A stretch of DNA of 64,000 nucleotides from Dasypus novemcinctus (GCF_030445035.2 NC_080704.1:22734499-22798498), one strand, 5' to 3'; shown: positions 1 through 11,744, counted from the first letter of the stretch. The notes: generated by a model from the sequence alone, not told the origin. Made by a program: numbers and translations.

Positions 1-282
1 GTGGTGAGGCAGAGTATTCTTGCTAGAGATTGCACAGCATTTCAAGGATTTTGGTACAAATACCCTGGTCTCATACTAATCCCAAGAGCTCCCTTCCTTA
101 CACCCAAGTCACCTTCCAGATTAAAATGAACACTCCCTCTCTCTGGTTCCTAGGAGCCTATAAAAATCAGTTGCTCATGGAGATGGTTGCACAGCATAGT
201 GAATATACTAAAACCCATGAGAATATACACTCTACAAGGGTGAAGATTATGTTATGGGAATTATATTTCAATAATAAGTTTT

Positions 283-720
283 GGGAAGCAGATGTGGCTC
301 AAGTGATTGGGCTCCTGTCTACCATGTAGGAAGTCCAGGGTTCAGTTCCTGGGGCCTCCTGGTGAAGGCAAGCTGGCCAGTGCGGTGAGCTGGCCTGAGC
401 AGAAAACTGGCCCACACAAAGTTCTGGGCCACACAGAATGCTGAACCATGCTGGAGTGCTGGCCTGAATAGGAGTGCTGGCCCATGCAGGAGTGCTGGTT
501 CACACAGAGTATTGGCCCATGCAGAAAGCTAGCGCAGCAAGATGACACAACAACAACAAAAAAGACACAGAGCACCTCTTTCCTACTCCGGAGGTCCCAG
601 GATCGGTTCCCAATGCCACATAAAGAGAAGAAAAGCAGAAGAAGAACACACAGCAAATGGACACAGAGAGCAGACAGCAAGTGCAAAACAATGGGGGGGG
701 GATGATAAATAATTCTTTAA
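283..720 (+). mobile_element. DAS-type tRNA-derived SINE
   Basis: The head reads GATGTGGCTCAAGTGATTGG followed by a B-box-like GGTTCAGTTCC, as in the tRNA-like part of armadillo SINEs. The body carries the family's repeated 'gctggcccacac' and 'gagtgctggcc' units and the AGACACAGAG/CAGACAGCAAG tail segment, and it ends in an A/T-rich tail. It is diverged, so it is an older copy. It is the first of three same-strand SINEs in tandem. Confidence 0.8.
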
Positions 721-764
721 ATAAAGCTGTATGTTTAAATAATAATAATAATAGTAAGTTTTAA

Positions 765-892
765 GGGGAGTGGATGTGGCTCAAGTGGTTGAGTGCCTGC
801 TTCCCACATGGGAGGTCCAGGGTTTGGTTCCTAGTATCTCCTAAAAAAAAAAAAAGCAAATATAAACAAGCAAACAAATGGAAAAAAAAAAA
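765..892 (+). mobile_element. short DAS-type SINE (tRNA-like head plus A-rich tail)
   Basis: The tRNA-like head (GTGGATGTGGCTCAAGTGG, then GGGAGGTCCAGGGTTTGG) is followed directly by two A-rich tracts. The long SINE body is absent, which suggests internal truncation or an early monomeric form. Confidence 0.75.
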
Positions 893-900
893 CAACTCAG

Positions 901-1275
901 GGAGGAAGTGGATGTGGCTCAAGTCATTGAGCTCCTGCCGACCACATGGGAGGTCCCTGGTTCGGTTTCTAGATGCCTCCTAGAGAAGACAGCAAGCTGG
1001 CATGATGGGCAGGTGCAGCAACCTGACGCAACAAGAGACACAAGAGGAAGGGCATAATGGGAGACACAACAAAGCAGAGAGTGGAGGTTCCCAGTGCCTC
1101 CTAAAGAGGACAAGCAAGACAGCAAGCTGACACGATGGGCAGAGACAGCAAGCTGGCAAAATAAGATGATGCAACAGGAGACACAAGAAGAAAAAACACA
1201 ATGAGAGATACAACAAAGCAGGGAGCAGAGGTGGCTCAAGAGAGTAGGTGCCTCCCTCCCATATCAGAGGTCTAC
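901..1275 (+). mobile_element. dimeric DAS-type SINE (older subfamily)
   Basis: There are two tRNA-like heads in one element, the first at 905-965 and the second, more diverged, at about 1213-1273. They are joined by a linker rich in GACAGCAAGCTGRCA and GAGACACAACAAAGCAGGGAG motifs. The 3' tail is missing where the element meets an L1 3' end. Confidence 0.75.
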
Positions 1276-1276
1276 A

Positions 1277-1540
1277 GATACAGGCCATTATACATTTTGT
1301 CAAGACCTATAAAATTGTGCAGTGCAGCGCAAAGGGTAAAACATGATGTAAACTATAGACCTTGCTTAGTAGCAATGTTTCAATATGTGTTCATCAATCA
1401 TAACAAATGTACCACACGAATGAAAGATATTAATGGGGGAGAGTGTGGGAGGGGGAGGGGTGGGGTATATGGAAATCCCCTAGATTTCTGATGTAACATT
1501 TATGTAATCAACAGCTTCTTTAAAAATAACGGGGAAAAAA
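1277..1540 (+). mobile_element. L1 3' end fragment
   Basis: It matches the standard 3' end of mammalian-wide L1M elements: TTTGTCAAGACCTATA, then AACAAATGTACCACAC, a G-rich run, and a terminal stretch before an A-rich tail at about 1520-1550. No coding potential remains. Confidence 0.7.
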
Positions 1541-1764
1541 AGACAAAAAAATTTAAGGACATCAAAAAGTTATAGTCGCATTGGTCAAATTTCAGCTGAT
1601 TAGGCATTTAGACATAGCACACATTCAACTCAGTGATGTGGAAGAAGGATCAAAACCATCACGGCCATGGATGAACATCCGTGCTCCCCTCTATGAAGTA
1701 GCCTACAACTCTAAGACAACTCTAGAGATCAGCGTGGGACAAGAGAACTTTCCGCGATGATGAC

Positions 1765-1945
1765 CCAGGCGCGTTCTGTGGCTGTGCTGTCCAATACGGC
1801 GGCTGCTAGCCATGTGTGGCTGTTAAGCACTTGAACTGTGGCTACTGCGCTGAGAAGCTCAATTTTTGTTTTAATTTCATTTTAATTAATACAGATTTAC
1901 ATAGCCACGCATGGCCATTGGCTACCATAGTGGAATAGCAGAATC
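1765..1945. mobile_element. old non-autonomous DNA transposon (MER type)
   Basis: CTGTCCAATACGGCGGC near the left end and 'agccatgtgtggctgttaag' inside are typical of an old mammalian MITE family whose ends read TGTCCAATA / TATTGGACA. Related copies lie near 8970 and 11745. The exact family name is not assigned. Confidence 0.5.
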
Positions 1946-3580
1946 AAAAACCCTAAACTGCAGAATTTATAGCACACCCCACAAACTCTTCTCCTGTCAA
2001 AAGCTGCATGAAGTTTCTGCAGCTCAGTGAAGTCAGATGATCTTTGCTTGAGCTTTGGGCCAATTTGTGGGGCAAAATATCTTAGCAGGATGTGTTAAAG
2101 AGGAGAAGAGGCGTAAAATAAGGGTTTCCCCTCTATTCCCCTGTGACCTCAGTTCAAAATATATATATATATATATATAAAGTATACATTTGTTTATCTA
2201 GTATATAACTATAAAGCTATACTTATGTAAAGATAAACTATATTTACATAAATATTTATAATAAACATTTATATACTGTCTCTACATTTATAGCACAATA
2301 TACATCTATATATAAATGCTAACCACACAAAGTGGGATGAGAAAGGTGGCCCAGGACAATGAGAAATTGTACCTAGGAGAAAAGACTGACATATTTATGG
2401 GAGGAGGAAAAGGAATGGCAGTGCTGTATGGGCTCCTGAGTGGGACACAACTGGGCCTTTTAAGAATGTCACTACATAAATGAAGCTCTGAGGGGGAGGA
2501 AAAGAAACACTAATTCCTGTGCAGAAACTGGAGAGCATGGAAAGATGCCAGCCACCCCCCCTCTCCAAATCTGGTGAGTACTGGTGGTGCTGTCCCTCCC
2601 AAAGAACTCACCTGCAGCGGGGACTTGGGCACCCACAAAACTGTCCCCAGCCCTCTGGTCAGAATTAGCTGTTTGCTCATCTGTGGCCTCATGGCCCAGT
2701 TTTATATTTCCACTCGTGGTCCTTTTCGGTGGCCGACTTGGATTATAGTAAGTTAGAGGTGGCCCATCTCCCCAGGTCACTAGCTTCTCAGAAGGCAAAG
2801 CCTGTATATAAATGTCAATATATTGATATAAATGCCTACCATATGCAAAAATGTATTTTATGTTGCCAGACCTCCAGCCTGGAGCCTTCTATACCCAACA
2901 CGTGGATGGCGGCAGCCACTCCTGCTCCATCGTGTGGCGTGACCTCTGTGCAAGCCACCCTGCCAGGCACTTTCCACGCATCATCTAGAACCTTCATGGC
3001 AACCCCATGAGGGCGTTTCTGTTATCATCCCCCATTTTGGAGGTAAAGAGGCCAGAAGGAGACCGAGAAACTGACCCACGACCCTGCAGCTAGTTAGCGG
3101 CCAAGCCAGGACCTGACCAGCGTTAGGTCCTCAGTGGTAAATTCTTGTGGGACTGAAACTGCTTGACTGAAGAATGAGGCGAAAGTGCTACCCTCTCGGC
3201 AATTTGTGCAGAACGTTAGAGAAGGGAAACATCAGTATCACGGGAGTGCGGGCCTGACCAAAAACCATACTAAGGAGGCTGAAGGAACCGGGGAGGTGGA
3301 GGCCCCGAGAGTCCCGGGGTCACTTGGCCCCCGCACTTCAGGAGACTGGGAGGTTTTGTGGAAAGGATGCCGAGTGGTCGCTCCGCGTGGCCACATGGGG
3401 ACAGATGTTTGTGTGGACAGAAAGAACTCCGTGACCCAGGAAGTGAGGGGCGCCCCTGCAGCCTCAGAGGACATCCGGTGGAGATCCCATCTCTGTCTTG
3501 GGAAAAAATGAACCACCACCTGTTTACAGGAGGCAGGTGACCCCGCAGTCTCTCTCGAGACCCCCTCTAGTCTCCAGACC
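1946..3580. other. probable MAP7D2 intron 1; AT microsatellite, MIR-like remnant, otherwise nothing recognised
   Basis: An alternating TA run occupies about 2159-2180, followed by AT-rich sequence to 2320. About 2945-3120 resembles a MIR/L2-type ancient repeat ('cactttccacgcatcatc', then 'ggaggtaaagaggccag'). The 93-132 aa open frames here have no recognisable similarity and overlap each other on both strands, so none is called. Confidence 0.4.
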
Positions 3581-3599
3581 TGACACTGAAAAGCGGAAC

Positions 3600-4850
3600 C
3601 CCCCCAAAGGCCAGTCCCTTGGCCTCCTTGGCTCACGATGATGGGGGGCGGAAGAGGGAGCTGGGCTCGAAATCTTAGCGGGCCAGTCTCGGCACGGACG
3701 CAGCTACCTTCTCCACAACTCAGTACACCTGCCAGATCTCCCCGGACCCCTCAGAAACCACCCAGGATGTCCCCTCCCCCCCCAGCTCTCACCTTCGTTC
3801 TGACCTGGCTGGCTTTCTTTCAGATCGGCCTCTGAAGGGGACTTGGCAATTATCCGAGTCACTAAAGCGGTGGCACGGTCACAGAGTGTTTCTAGAGAGG
3901 GAGCAATCACTGGGGGTGGGGGACGGGCCTGAGAGATTACCTTCAGCCACCAGCCAGGTCCTGGCCCAGGACAGGAGAGGTTTTGCTCCTGAGGGCCGGG
4001 GGCATCCTTTGCTTTCTCACGCCCCGGGCCGCACCCCGAAGGGGCCCAGGGACGCCACGCCTCGGGAACGCTGCCAACCCCTCGGTGGCCTGCCAGGACA
4101 AGACCGAGGCCCCAAGAGACCCTAGAGCCGTCGTGACGGAGGGGCAGCCCCAGCAAAATCAACTCGCCAAAAAAAAAAAAAAAAAAAAGAAAGTGGTTCC
4201 TCGCACCAAAAGCAGCCACGAGGCTGGCTGCCCACTACTCCTCAGCCCGCCTTCCGGCTTTGTCTCCCTCCTGCCAGGACACGGCACCCACCACCCACGC
4301 CGCGCCCGGGGCCGCTGGAAGGCCACTGCTCCTCTGGCCCCCCCGGCCCTCCCAAGTTCCCGCCTCGGGTTCCCCAAGGAGGGCTTAAGGCCACAGGCCG
4401 CCTTCCCCGGGGTACAGCAGCACCACTCACCTGCCAGCCTCTCCTCGGGGCGCCTGGAAGCGCAGCTGTGCGGCCCCCGGAGCGGGGACCCGGGACGAGC
4501 AAAACCCGGACCTGCGCAGGGCCCGGGAGCAGGCTCGCCCCCAGCCTGCCGGAACCGCCTTGGGCTCCCTCATTTACATAGACACTGAGGTCATGCCAGC
4601 CAACGCCCGCCGCAGCCCAGGCCCGGCCGCCTTTATGGGGCATTACTCACCGGAGGCCTCGCCAGCCTGGCAAGGAGGGCGGCGTGCAGAAGCCGGGGCG
4701 CGGGGGCCTCCCGCCGCCCCGCGTGGCATTCCCGGGGCAAGCCAGCCGCCCGCCCCGGGGGGCTGAGGGCAGAGCTGGGCCTGCGAGCGCAGGCGTTCTG
4801 CTTCTCTTCTCAATGGAAAAGGGCCTTTCCTCATTTATTATTATTAGCCA
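3600..4850 (-). promoter_or_regulatory. GC- and CpG-rich block, possible alternative promoter within MAP7D2 intron 1
   Basis: GC content and CpG density rise sharply between AT-richer flanks. On the minus strand a TATA-like CATAAAGG (about 4631-4638) is followed by a run of open, C/G-rich sequence and by a near-perfect splice donor, GCAG|GTGAGT, with the exon edge at 4431. A second donor-like CCG|GTGAGTAAT lies near 4651. This fits a CpG-island alternative first exon transcribed in the MAP7D2 direction, but no conserved peptide is recognised. A 20-base A run (about 4170-4189) interrupts the block. It could equally be a promoterless CpG island. Confidence 0.3.
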
Positions 4851-4929
4851 CAGAGCGTTCACGGAGGCGCCTACTACATGCCCTGCATCCTGAGGGAGTG
4901 TATGGCTTGGCCAGGGCAGAGGCGCCTGA

Positions 4930-5082
4930 ACAAGTGTTTCGAATAAAATACTGAGGAGTTGTGAAATGGTCGATCCCACCAGGATGGCTAGTAAAATGAC
5001 TGCTAATACCAAGTGCCGACACAGACGTGGAGGGACTGGAGCTCGCCTGCACCGCTGGTCGGAACGCAAGAGGATCCAGCCG
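4930..5082 (+). mobile_element. L1 ORF2 3'-part remnant (left piece)
   Basis: The sequence follows the conserved L1 ORF2 stretch that encodes the region just after 'RYH...P..IRLA', with recognisable 'ccaccaggatggctagtaaa' and 'gtggagggactggag' blocks. It is decayed and interrupted by the LTR at 5083-5555, after which the same L1 continues. Confidence 0.6.
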
Positions 5083-5555
5083 TGTGGGAGGCAGAATAAA
5101 TTCTGATGCCTGAAACCCGTGGCTAGGTCACCTTACACGGCAAAAGGGACTTCGTGGATGTGATAAGTTGTGGCTCTTGAGAGGGGAAGAACCTGGATTA
5201 TGCAGGGGCCCAAGATAAGCACCAGGGTCCTTAGAAGAGGGAGGCAGAAGGGTTAGAGTCAGAGAGAGGAGATGTGACAACAGAAGCAGAGGGGAGAGAG
5301 AGAGAGATCTGAAGACGCTAGGCCGTTGGCCTTAAAGATGGAGGAAGGGGACCATGAGCCACAGAATGCACGTAGGCTTCTAGAGACTGGAAAAGGCGAG
5401 GGAACGTTCTCCTCTGGAGCCTCCGGAAAGGATTACAGCCCTGCCGATGCCTGGTTTTAGGACTTCTGACCACTTGAATTGTAAGATAATAACTTTGCGT
5501 TGTTTGAAGCCATTAAGTTTGTGATTTGTTGGAGCAGCCATTGGAAATTAATACA
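5083..5555 (+). mobile_element. MLT1-like solo LTR (ERVL-MaLR)
   Basis: It starts TGTGGGAGGCAGAATAAA and ends with AAGTTTGTGATTTGTTGGAGCAGCC...AATACA. Internal landmarks are 'ccttacacggcaaaagggac', 'gaggaaggggaccatgagcc' and 'ctggaaaaggcgaggga', all typical of MLT1-class MaLR LTRs. Short AGCC-type flank duplications are visible on both sides. It is a non-coding LTR nested inside an L1, with a close relative at 59529-60019. Confidence 0.7.
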
Positions 5556-6160
5556 AGCCACTTCAAACAGGATTCGGCAGCATCTCCTGAAGCTGAACAT
5601 ATGCCTCCCCGATGCCCGGCAATTCTACTAAACATGTGCCCAGCAGAGACGCATGTGTGGGCATCAAGACGTGTGTACAAGCATGTTCAGAGAAGTTTTC
5701 TCAAAACTTGGAAATAACCCAATTGTCCATTTGCAAGAAAATGGATACCACAAATTGTGGTATACTTACAAAACGTACTGCTACTCAAAAAATGGAAAGA
5801 AATGGACTGCTGGCACACTCGACAACATGGGTGAGTCTTAACAGAGCATGTGGAGTGGGGAAAAAACAGGTATAAGAAGGTCATACTAGGTGAATCTATT
5901 TTAATAAAGTTCAGAGGTCACGGCGGTGGTCACCTTTGGGGGGTCTTGGTAATGACTTGGAGGAGGCATGAGGGAGCCTTCTGGGTGCTGGGAATGTTTA
6001 GTTTCTTGATCTAGGTGGTGGTTACATGGGTATGTATGTAAAAATCGGTTAGCCTGTGCACTTCAGATGTGTGCACCTGAGCTGCCAACACGCCAACCCC
6101 AAGTTTATTTGCATGTGCTTCGCTGGCATCCACAAAATCAAAATTCACCTAATGGTGAAA
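5556..6160 (+). mobile_element. L1 ORF2 3'-part and 3' UTR remnant (right piece)
   Basis: This continues the L1 broken by the LTR. It contains the 'aacccaattgtccatttgca' block, then 'ggataccacaaattgtggtat', then a 3' UTR with 'tttcttgatctaggtggtgg' and 'ttagcctgtgcacttcagat'. All frames are broken; it is ancient. Confidence 0.6.
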
Positions 6161-6164
6161 GGAA

Positions 6165-6928
6165 GAGAGAGGGAAAAAATACCAAAAGGGTGTATGGTCA
6201 GGGACAGCGTCCGGGGGGAGGTGAGGCATGAGTCAAGGACTGAAGGATGACTACAGCAGAGGCAGAGAGGAAGGGCATTCTGGCCGAAGGGAACAGCCTG
6301 TGCTGCAGTGCAAGAGGATGCCAAGTGTCCCGGATGCTACAAGCCAGGGAGGTCGATAGGGGCACGGAGGGTGGGGGCTGGAGAGCTAGGCGGGAGCCCC
6401 ACCCTGACACCCCTGGAAAACTCCATCCCACCACTCCAGGGAAACCTGTCAGCAGTCTAGACTTGACTCTCTAGCAAGTGCCCAGCAGGAAACAGAGCAG
6501 GTTAGGCCAGAGAGGGCCATGACAGAGCCGTCGCTGGCTGCCACGGGGAGGCTGACCTGGATGGAAGGACAGCGGCCAAGATGGTTCTTGTGAGAAAGGT
6601 CAGGCCAGAGATGACAGGGCCTGCCCCAAGGCCTGGGCAGCGGGGATGAGGTCAGGACAGATGGAGGAGGCAGAGCCTGCGTCTTGGGGGCCCGGGGGTG
6701 GGGCGGGGGGCAGGTGGGCGAGTCCACAGGCTGTGACTCCACTTAACCAGAAGGGTGAAGAGCAGACGTGCCCCACCCTCTACCCCCTGGGCTGGCTGTG
6801 GACCAGCACGGCACCTGGGGTACCACCTCCTTTTACAGATAAGGAACTGCCTTCTGCTGGGCCCGTGCCTGAGGCCACAGGTTGTGAGGCGCAACGTGGA
6901 ACAGAAAGCTGAGGCTCGTCTACTTTAT
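6165..6928. other. intronic sequence without recognised feature
   Basis: This GC-moderate unique sequence resembles diverged genomic DNA. The 75-97 aa open frames on both strands show no family motifs and are taken as chance. Confidence 0.3.
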
Positions 6929-7337
6929 TCTTTTTAAAGATTTATTTTTATTTCTCTCCCTTCCCCCCCAGTTGTCTGCTCTCTGTGTCCACTCACCGTG
7001 TGTTCTTCTGTGTCCGCCTGCATTCTTGTCAGCAGCACCAGGAATCTGTGTCTCTTTTTGTTGCTTCGTCTTGCTGTGTCAGCTCTCCGTGTGTGCGGCG
7101 CCATTCCTGGGCAGGCTGCGCTTTTTTGGCGCTGGGTGGCTCTTCTTATGGGGGTGTACTCCTTGCACGTGGGGCTCCCCTACACGGGGGACACCCCTGC
7201 GTGGCACGGCACTCCTTGTGCGCATCAGCCCTGCGCGTGGGCCAGCTTGCCACATGGGCCAGGGGGCCCTGGGTTTGAACCCTGGATCTCCTATGTGGTA
7301 GGCGGACGCTCTATCAATTGAGCCAAATCTGCTTCCC
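6929..7337 (-). mobile_element. DAS-type SINE, full length, inverted
   Basis: Read on the minus strand it has the tRNA-like head (GAAGCAGATTTGGCTCAATTG), the body with 'acaaggagtgccgtgccacg', and a tail with AGACAACTGGGG and AATAAATCTTTA-type ends. TCTACTTTA occurs on both flanks as a target-site duplication. The 92-109 aa open frames through it are repeat-derived. Confidence 0.9.
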
Positions 7338-7381
7338 TCATCTACTTTAGAGAGCACATCCCAGAGAACAGGGGACGTGAT

Positions 7382-7975
7382 TGTATTAGTCAGCCAAAGG
7401 GGTGCCCAATGCCAAGTACCAGAAATCTGTTGGCTTGTATAAAGGGTATTTATTTGGGGTGGAAGCTGACAGTTACCAGGCCCTCAAGAGTCCAACTCAA
7501 GGCTGCTCTCTCACCAAAGGCAGTTGCCACGTACTGAAGCAACATGGTGGCTGCTCTCTGCCTGGTCTCGCCTTCCTGGGCTGCTGCTTTCTCTCAAGGC
7601 TCATGGGCCCAGCTGTAGGCTGGCACAGGGCTCTCTTGCAGGGCTTCCTCTCTCATCAGCCGCCAACTCTCAGGCGAATGGCTCATCTCTCCCTGGGCCC
7701 CAGGATTAAAAATGACAGAGCTCTCGCTCTTCCAGCGACTCCTTAGTGAGTGTCTGTTCATATATGCCCACCAAGGGGGCGGGGACTCAACCTGAGTTAT
7801 GCCTTCCTGACGCAGCCCAAGCAGAAGTCCTAAATTGCTTTTATCAGGTAAACTTCATCAGAGGCCCCTCACTGAATTTGACACGATCAAAGGGCATCAC
7901 ACCCAGAGGAATAGATTCGTTTACAGACATAATCTTTCTCTTTTCAGGATTCATAAATAATCTCAAACTGTCACA
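7382..7975 (+). mobile_element. LTR-like xenarthran repeat (TG...CA)
   Basis: It starts TGTATTAGTCAGCCAAAGGG and ends near 'aatctcaaactgtcaca', with 'agaaatctgttggcttgtat' and 'gggtatttatttggggt' inside. The TG/CA ends and length of about 590 bp suggest a solo LTR of an ERVL-type element, but I cannot fix the family. It is not protein coding; the 114-120 aa frames have no motif. Confidence 0.5.
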
Positions 7976-8169
7976 GGACACCTGCCCCCGAATGACCTCA
8001 CCAACGTCACTTCCCACCACGGGCTTCTCGGGCCTGCGCCCGAGGCATCACTTGTCCCTGCCAACCTCTCACTGGAAAAGTTCTCCTCCCTGCTCACCCA
8101 AGTCCTGACTATCTAATAGTTTCATCGACTGCTTTGCTCATGCCTCAAGGGCAATCTGGTTTCCCCAGC

Positions 8170-8611
8170 TGTGGTGGTTTGAAGCTGTATGTACCCCAGA
8201 AAAACATCTTTTTAAATCTCATCTATTCCTGTGGGTGGAAACCCTTTGTAAACTGGGTCTTGTGATGAGGCGACTTTAGTCAAGGTGTGACCTGCCTCAT
8301 TCTGGATAGGTCTCAGTCCTCTTACTAGAGTCCTTTATAAATGGAATGAACACACAGAGAAAGAAGGCAAGAAGCTGAAAGCAACGAAACCTGGAAGAGA
8401 AGGGAGAGACCACCAGAGGTCGCCACGTGCCTTGCCATGTGGCAGGGGAGCCCAGGATTGCCAGCAGCTGGTCTTTGGGACAAAAGCATGGCCTTGATGA
8501 GGCCTTGGTTTGGACATCTTCTCAGCTTCATACTGTAAACTAATAAATTCCCATTGTTTAAGCTAACCCATTTCATGGTACCTGCTTTAAGCGGCCTAGG
8601 TAACTAAAACA
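8170..8611 (+). mobile_element. MaLR/MST-like solo LTR
   Basis: It starts TGTGGTGGTTTGAAGCTGTA and includes 'gggtggaaaccctttgtaaa', 'gagtcctttataaatggaat' and 'taataaattcccattgttta' (polyadenylation signal). It ends at TAACTAAAACA. This is the arrangement of MaLR-type LTRs and looks lineage-specific, because it is much less decayed than the MLT1 copies. Flank duplication is not convincing. Confidence 0.65.
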
Positions 8612-8964
8612 CCAAACAAGTTGTGTAACCAAAGACCCTGGCTTCAGTCTCTAATCTTCCCATCATGCCAACTTGACAAGCAGGGGCAGGGACAAAGAGA
8701 GGCTGGCTGACCACAGGTACCCTGGGGCCACCAGGAACCAGAAATAAATCTTGGCTACTAGGTTCCATTGACACCCTGTAGACCTGGTATGAACCACAGG
8801 AGCCAATTGCCGGGGAGCTAACTGCTTCTGAGGGGGGCTGAGTGACAAGTGCCAAATACCAGCACTCGTACAGAAGAAACCAAAATAGATGGGTTTGAAG
8901 CAATGTGTTTGAGGCCTGAAACTCATTCCTCATTTCTATCCTAATCTGGCAAGGTTAGTCAACA

Positions 8965-9185
8965 TCTAGTTAACCACGCTGTCCAATATGGGAGCTGATA
9001 CCCCAAATACATTTAAGTCACTTAAATTTAGGTAAAAATAAAAATTCAGTTCCTCAGTCATACCAGCCTCAGCTTAAGAGTTGCATGTGGGCTAGTGGCT
9101 ACTGTATGGGACAGAGCAGCAGACCTAGAACATTCTGTCATCATAGAAAGTTCTATGGGGACAGTGCTGTACCATGTATGTACTA
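8965..9185. mobile_element. old non-autonomous DNA transposon (MER type)
   Basis: It begins CTGTCCAATATGGGAGC and ends 'ggggacagtgctgtacca', with internal 'gttgcatgtgggctagtggc'. It is the same family as the pieces at 1765 and 11745, with partial terminal inverted similarity. Confidence 0.5.
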
Positions 9186-9395
9186 TTGCCTATGTGAGCT
9201 GGCCTGACGATGAGGCAGTCAGCCTTAAGTCATCTTTACATGCCAAAGTGGTAAGAATCCTTAACTTGTAAGTAGTAGAGACAAAATTGTGTATCATGTG
9301 GACATTCAACCCTCCTAGGCAGTGGGTGAACTGACGCCCCTCAGACCCCTCCGTAGAGACTGAGAGAAACTAGGCAACATTAAAACTGATCAGGG

Positions 9396-9812
9396 CAGGA
9401 AGTGGTAGGGCGTCCGCCTACCATATAGGAGGTCCAGGGTTCAAACCCAGGGCCTCCTGACCCGTGAGGTGAGCTGGCCCACACACAGTGCTGCCACGCA
9501 CAAGGAGTGCTGTGCCACACAGGGGTGTCCCCCGCATAGGGGAGGCCCATGGGCAAGGAGTGTGCCCTGCGAGGAGAGCAGCTCACATGAAAAAAAAAAA
9601 AAGAGCACAGCTCACCCAGGAGTGGCGCTGCTCACACGGAGAGCTGACGCAAGATGATGCAAGAAAAAGAGACACAGATTCCCAGTGCAGCCGAGAATGC
9701 AAGCGGACACAGAAGAACACACAGCGAATGGACACAAGAAATGACAACGGGAGAGGGGGGCGGGAAAGGGGAGAGAAATAAATAAAATAAAATAAATCTT
9801 AAAAAAAAAAAG
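9396..9812 (+). mobile_element. DAS-type SINE, full length with 13-bp target duplication
   Basis: AAACTGATCAGGG stands immediately before (9383-9395) and after the A-tail (9813-9825), a perfect target-site duplication. The head has GTAGGGCGTCCGCCTACCA and GTTCAAACCC. The body and tail follow the young subfamily, with an internal A-run at about 9590-9602. Confidence 0.92.
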
Positions 9813-9825
9813 AAACTGATCAGGG

Positions 9826-11740
9826 AATAGTGAGACAGTCTATTTCTCTCACTGATTGGTTCTTCTATAAAAAGAGTTACCCCCATCCCAGAAGACTAGC
9901 GATATATGGAAATTAATGGACCATTCTTAAGAAGCAATTATTCTTTAGAAATAACTCATGACTGATGAAAACAAAATCAAGTGAAGTGGAAATTTAGGTG
10001 GGTGATTATGGGGGGAAAAAGGAGAGCAGAAACATGGTTTGCAATAAGATGACGACAATTTCAATTAGTCATTTTTTAAAGAGAGCTTTTGGTAGGAAGA
10101 TGTGACTAAAATTGCTTAAATAATATTGGTTATCTAGTAATGGAAATGATCATTGTTAAAATTTTGTTCGAAACACATATCTCCACCGGGAAATTAAATT
10201 ACCCAAGTGCAAGGAAAGCTCCCCCTGAAGGCTGTCATAATATTTCACCGCCAATTGTCACCCCTGACTGTGAACCGAACACACAAAATTAATAAGATAG
10301 AAAAGAGCAAAAATTCCTAAGAGGTGACACTAGCACTATGCACAGTTATGTTTCTCTCTCTAAATGGAGTGCTGAAAATGCAGGCTTATGTGTCGAATGA
10401 ACATAACATTCAGGCGTCCCATGGGGGAAATATTTTAAAAAATGAAGCCCAGCATGAAATACAGGAGAATGTTCTTTTGCCCAGTTTACAATTCCGCTGG
10501 TTATTTCAAGTTAACAGCACATATTAAGGTGTTGTTTTGAAACAGGGACACGGAGCACTGCTTAATAAAGGGCTTCAGGCACCTGGGAAAAGACGTGAGC
10601 TGCAAGGGCCCTCCTTGCTCTGCATTTAGTAACCTCAGGTAGTCATTTGGGCCCGTCCTCCTCCCACCTTCCAGAAGGGATTAACACTGCTTATATAAAA
10701 CACAGCAGAGACAGATATGAAAAGTAGGCGAGAGAGATGGAGAGAAACAGAGGTAGGGATAGAAAACTGGAGCTGAGAAGGAAGTGAATCCAATATGTCT
10801 ACCACAGTAACCATACTGGTTGACCCACCAAACCAACAGTCAGCTCTTAAGGGCTAAGTGTCCAAAGGTGAAAAACAGACCAACTGTTCAGGAGGGGCAA
10901 CTCGGTCCTGGCAGGAACTTAGTCCTGCAGGCCCTAAATTCAAGCGGATGTTGGAAACTGACCCTGCCCAGTAAGGCCCAGTACAGCCGGCCATACCCAG
11001 TGCCCACTCTCCCACAAAATCAAGCGTTAAGACGAATGAAGCACAAGGAACCCATGAATGCTCTGGAACTGCCCGACAACGTGATCCCCGGAGTGAAGGC
11101 ATTGGTTCTGTCAACCCACCTATACTTGTCGATTATCGTTAGCAAGCAGCTTCCATAAACGTGGTTCTAGAAGGCACAAGAGAGAGTCCTGGGAGGAGAT
11201 GAGCACACCTGGCCTCGCTGAGCCTAACACAACTCAGCTCAGCCAAAGGGGTTCCCCACAAAACCCCCACCCCAAACCTGTTAGATCCTGAGCTGGCTAA
11301 TACCGTTCTGTCCTTCCATGGTTCCATCTGTTTTTAGACCATATTTTTTCTCAGTAACAGCTGAACAATTTCCCTGAAGCCAAGCCCCCTTCCCTTTCCA
11401 CAGTTGGTCAGGGTCCCAAGACAACCTCCCCCCCCCTTCCCTAACCTGTGTTAGGACTCATCAATCATAACCCTAGGATACTCCCCTCTCCAGGCTGGGA
11501 ATGCCCAAAGCAGCTTTATCCCTTAAGAGTCTGGGGATCCAGGCCTGCTTTTGCTTTATTGAAAGGGAGACTATTTTTATCAAAATGTCTTTGCAATTTT
11601 ACTAAAATGGACTCAATCCTCAGCACACGTGCTGTACTTAATACCATGCCTGACAGCACCAGAACCGCCCTGAATGCCAGAATGCACAGTGACTGTGAGG
11701 CTCATTCAAGACCAACAGGACTTTCGGCCATGATGGACAT
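9826..11740. other. intronic sequence without recognised feature
   Basis: About 1.9 kb without a repeat or gene that I recognise. The open frames (60-112 aa) overlap on opposite strands and lack motifs. Confidence 0.3.
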
Positions 11741-11744
11741 GTTC

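Noticed and set aside
3704-4588. 171- and 201-codon frames in the GC-rich block
   Set aside because: They overlap on opposite strands, contain a homopolymer-encoded Lys/Phe run from the A-tract, and show no family motif.
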